Source: an uncultured Lachnospiraceae bacterium (GTDB lineage: Bacteria; Bacillota; Clostridia; Lachnospirales; Lachnospiraceae). From it: DNA of 64,000 bases. Location of the stretch: positions 45,322-109,321 of the forward strand of contig CAMWLJ010000001.1 in the NCBI GenBank assembly GCA_947175055.1. Direction: 5' to 3'. Below, in pieces: positions 63,091 to 64,000 of this stretch (its first letter is position 1; every line of letters starts with the position of its first letter). Position numbers and translations under genes: made by a program. The notes beneath the pieces are model-generated. The model was given only the letters and a program-made list of their open reading frames with translations, was not told the origin of the DNA and searched no databases.

Positions 63091-63750
63091 ATGAAAGAAG
63101 TCAGAATATTGGAGATCAAGCAGAGTGTTTTTGCGGATAACGACAGAAGGGCACAGCTTCTGCGGCAGGAACTAAAGGAGAAGAAACTATTTCTGCTAAA
63201 TCTTATGTCCTCGCCGGGATCGGGTAAGACTACCACGCTGATGAGAACAATAGAAGCGTTGCGTGACACATTGAGAATAGGGGTTATGGAGGCGGATATC
63301 GATTCCGACGTAGATGCCAGGACGATTTCCCGATCCGGAGTGAGAGTCATACAACTGCACACCGGTGGGATGTGCCACCTGGACGCAGAAATGACCAGAC
63401 AGGGACTGGAAGGACTGGATACGGCAGAACTTGACCTGGTGATCTTAGAGAATGTGGGGAATCTGGTGTGCCCGGCGGAGTTTGACACCGGAGCGACTAA
63501 GAATGCCATGATCCTTTCGGTGCCGGAGGGGGATGACAAGCCGTTAAAATATCCGTTGATGTTTTCTCTCTGTGACGTGGTACTGGTGAATAAGATCGAC
63601 GTGCTGCCCTATTTTGATTTTGATCTGGAGAGATGCAGGGAATATGTGCACAGGCGTAATCCGCAGGCAAAGATCATTCCGATCTGCGCCAAGACAGGAG
63701 AAGGGATACAGGAGTGGACAGACTGGCTGCTGCAGGAAGTGCGAGGATGA
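63091..63750 (+). CDS. hypB: HypB, hydrogenase nickel-incorporation GTPase
   Basis: The 219-residue protein has the P-loop LMSSPGSGKTTTLM near residue 38-50, EADIDSDVDA, ENVGNLVCPAEFDTG and NKID motifs of HypB, which with HypA loads nickel into [NiFe] hydrogenase. The N-terminal histidine-rich stretch of some HypB proteins is absent. No hydrogenase genes are visible; the next gene is cut by the window edge. Confidence 0.93.
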   Translation: MKEVRILEIKQSVFADNDRRAQLLRQELKEKKLFLLNLMSSPGSGKTTTLMRTIEALRDTLRIGVMEADIDSDVDARTISRSGVRVIQLHTGGMCHLDAEMTRQGLEGLDTAELDLVILENVGNLVCPAEFDTGATKNAMILSVPEGDDKPLKYPLMFSLCDVVLVNKIDVLPYFDFDLERCREYVHRRNPQAKIIPICAKTGEGIQEWTDWLLQEVRG

Positions 63751-63925
63751 TAGGGGGCGGAAGGCAGGAGAATCGGTTCACTGACAGCAGAGCAGGGATA
63801 TGCTCTCCGGCGATGATATAAGGACAGAATGAGCTGTGTAGATAGAGAATGATCTCAAGGAAGTATCCGTGGATCGAATGATAAGGCAAAGATAGAAACA
63901 AAGCAGGAAAGGACAGGAGAGGGGT

Positions 63926-64000
63926 ATGGAGAGAAAACTGGACAAGGAGAAATATCCGGAGTACGTATATCCGGAGCATAAGCCGGATCACAGTAAGCCG
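63926..64000 (+). CDS. Start of an unidentified protein (3' partial)
   Basis: ATG 63926 follows a GGAGAGGGG ribosome site, and 25 codons remain open to the window edge (MERKLDKEKYPEYVYPEHKP and on). The sequence is Lys/Glu/Pro/Tyr-rich. Its position after hypB hints at hydrogenase maturation or a nickel protein, but nothing can be assigned. Confidence 0.55.
   Translation, partial: MERKLDKEKYPEYVYPEHKPDHSKP

Overview
The window looks like a chromosomal segment of a spore-forming, Gram-positive anaerobe of the class Clostridia, most probably the family Lachnospiraceae. The reasons are a complete spoIIIAA-AH operon, spoIVB, a Spo0A DNA-binding domain and CotF-like coat proteins, strong AGGAGG ribosome sites with frequent GTG/TTG starts, rubrerythrin, HypB, and a split GlgC/GlgD pair. 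Base composition and codon use look even, and most of the window is ordinary core genome. No rRNA, tRNA or CRISPR array was seen. All functions are read from the sequence by family recognition; no database search was run.

Layout. 0-6.2 kb: end of a membrane permease, two CobW-family metal GTPases behind a hairpin-rich leader, ylmH, a CmpB-like membrane protein and a PHP phosphoesterase. 6.28-6.49 kb: a MITE-like element with 14-bp terminal repeats and an 8-bp target duplication. 6.6-12.1 kb: spoIIIAA-AH. 12.3-24.7 kb: prfC, a transglutaminase lipoprotein, then a dense housekeeping run (asp23-like, nusB, xseA, xseB, ispA, dxs, tlyA, nadK, argR, recN), ending with spoIVB at 24.9-26.2 kb. 26.3-36.6 kb: a self-contained glycan-use locus (YesN/YesM two-component system, LplB/LplC permeases, lipoprotein binding protein, GH30 and GH5 enzymes) sitting where spo0A normally follows spoIVB. 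37.0 kb: a stand-alone Spo0A C-terminal domain protein without a receiver. 37.8-50.8 kb: glgA, a SpoVB/MurJ-like flippase, two small coat-like proteins, rqcH on the minus strand, then yicC-remA-gmk-rpoZ-rimO-pgsA-cinA and a membrane protein with Asp/Tyr/Phe/Asn repeats. 50.8-52.4 kb: an SOS-type polymerase Y/YolD pair on the minus strand. 52.7-60.2 kb: a DUF362 ferredoxin protein, Xaa-Pro aminopeptidase, an oxidoreductase, rubrerythrin and a compact compatible-solute ABC transporter. 60.3-62.7 kb: glgC-glgD on the minus strand. 63.0-64.0 kb: hypB and the start of one more gene.

How the parts fit. Sporulation genes (spoIIIA, spoIVB, Spo0A-C, coat-like proteins) are spread between housekeeping operons. 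YlmH (RqcP2) and RqcH both belong to the ribosome quality-control pathway. GlgA and GlgC/GlgD give the ADP-glucose route to glycogen, but glgB and glgP are not here. The glycan locus has its own sigma-A promoter and a run of ten G residues in the ribosome-binding region of its regulator, which could make it phase variable.

The points most worth a second look are the displaced, receiver-less Spo0A protein, the G10 tract, the IS66-like MITE, the repeated leader cassettes that carry a ribosome site and start codon, the competing hairpins ahead of the His/Cys-repeat CobW protein, and the LexA box placed inside the polymerase Y promoter.
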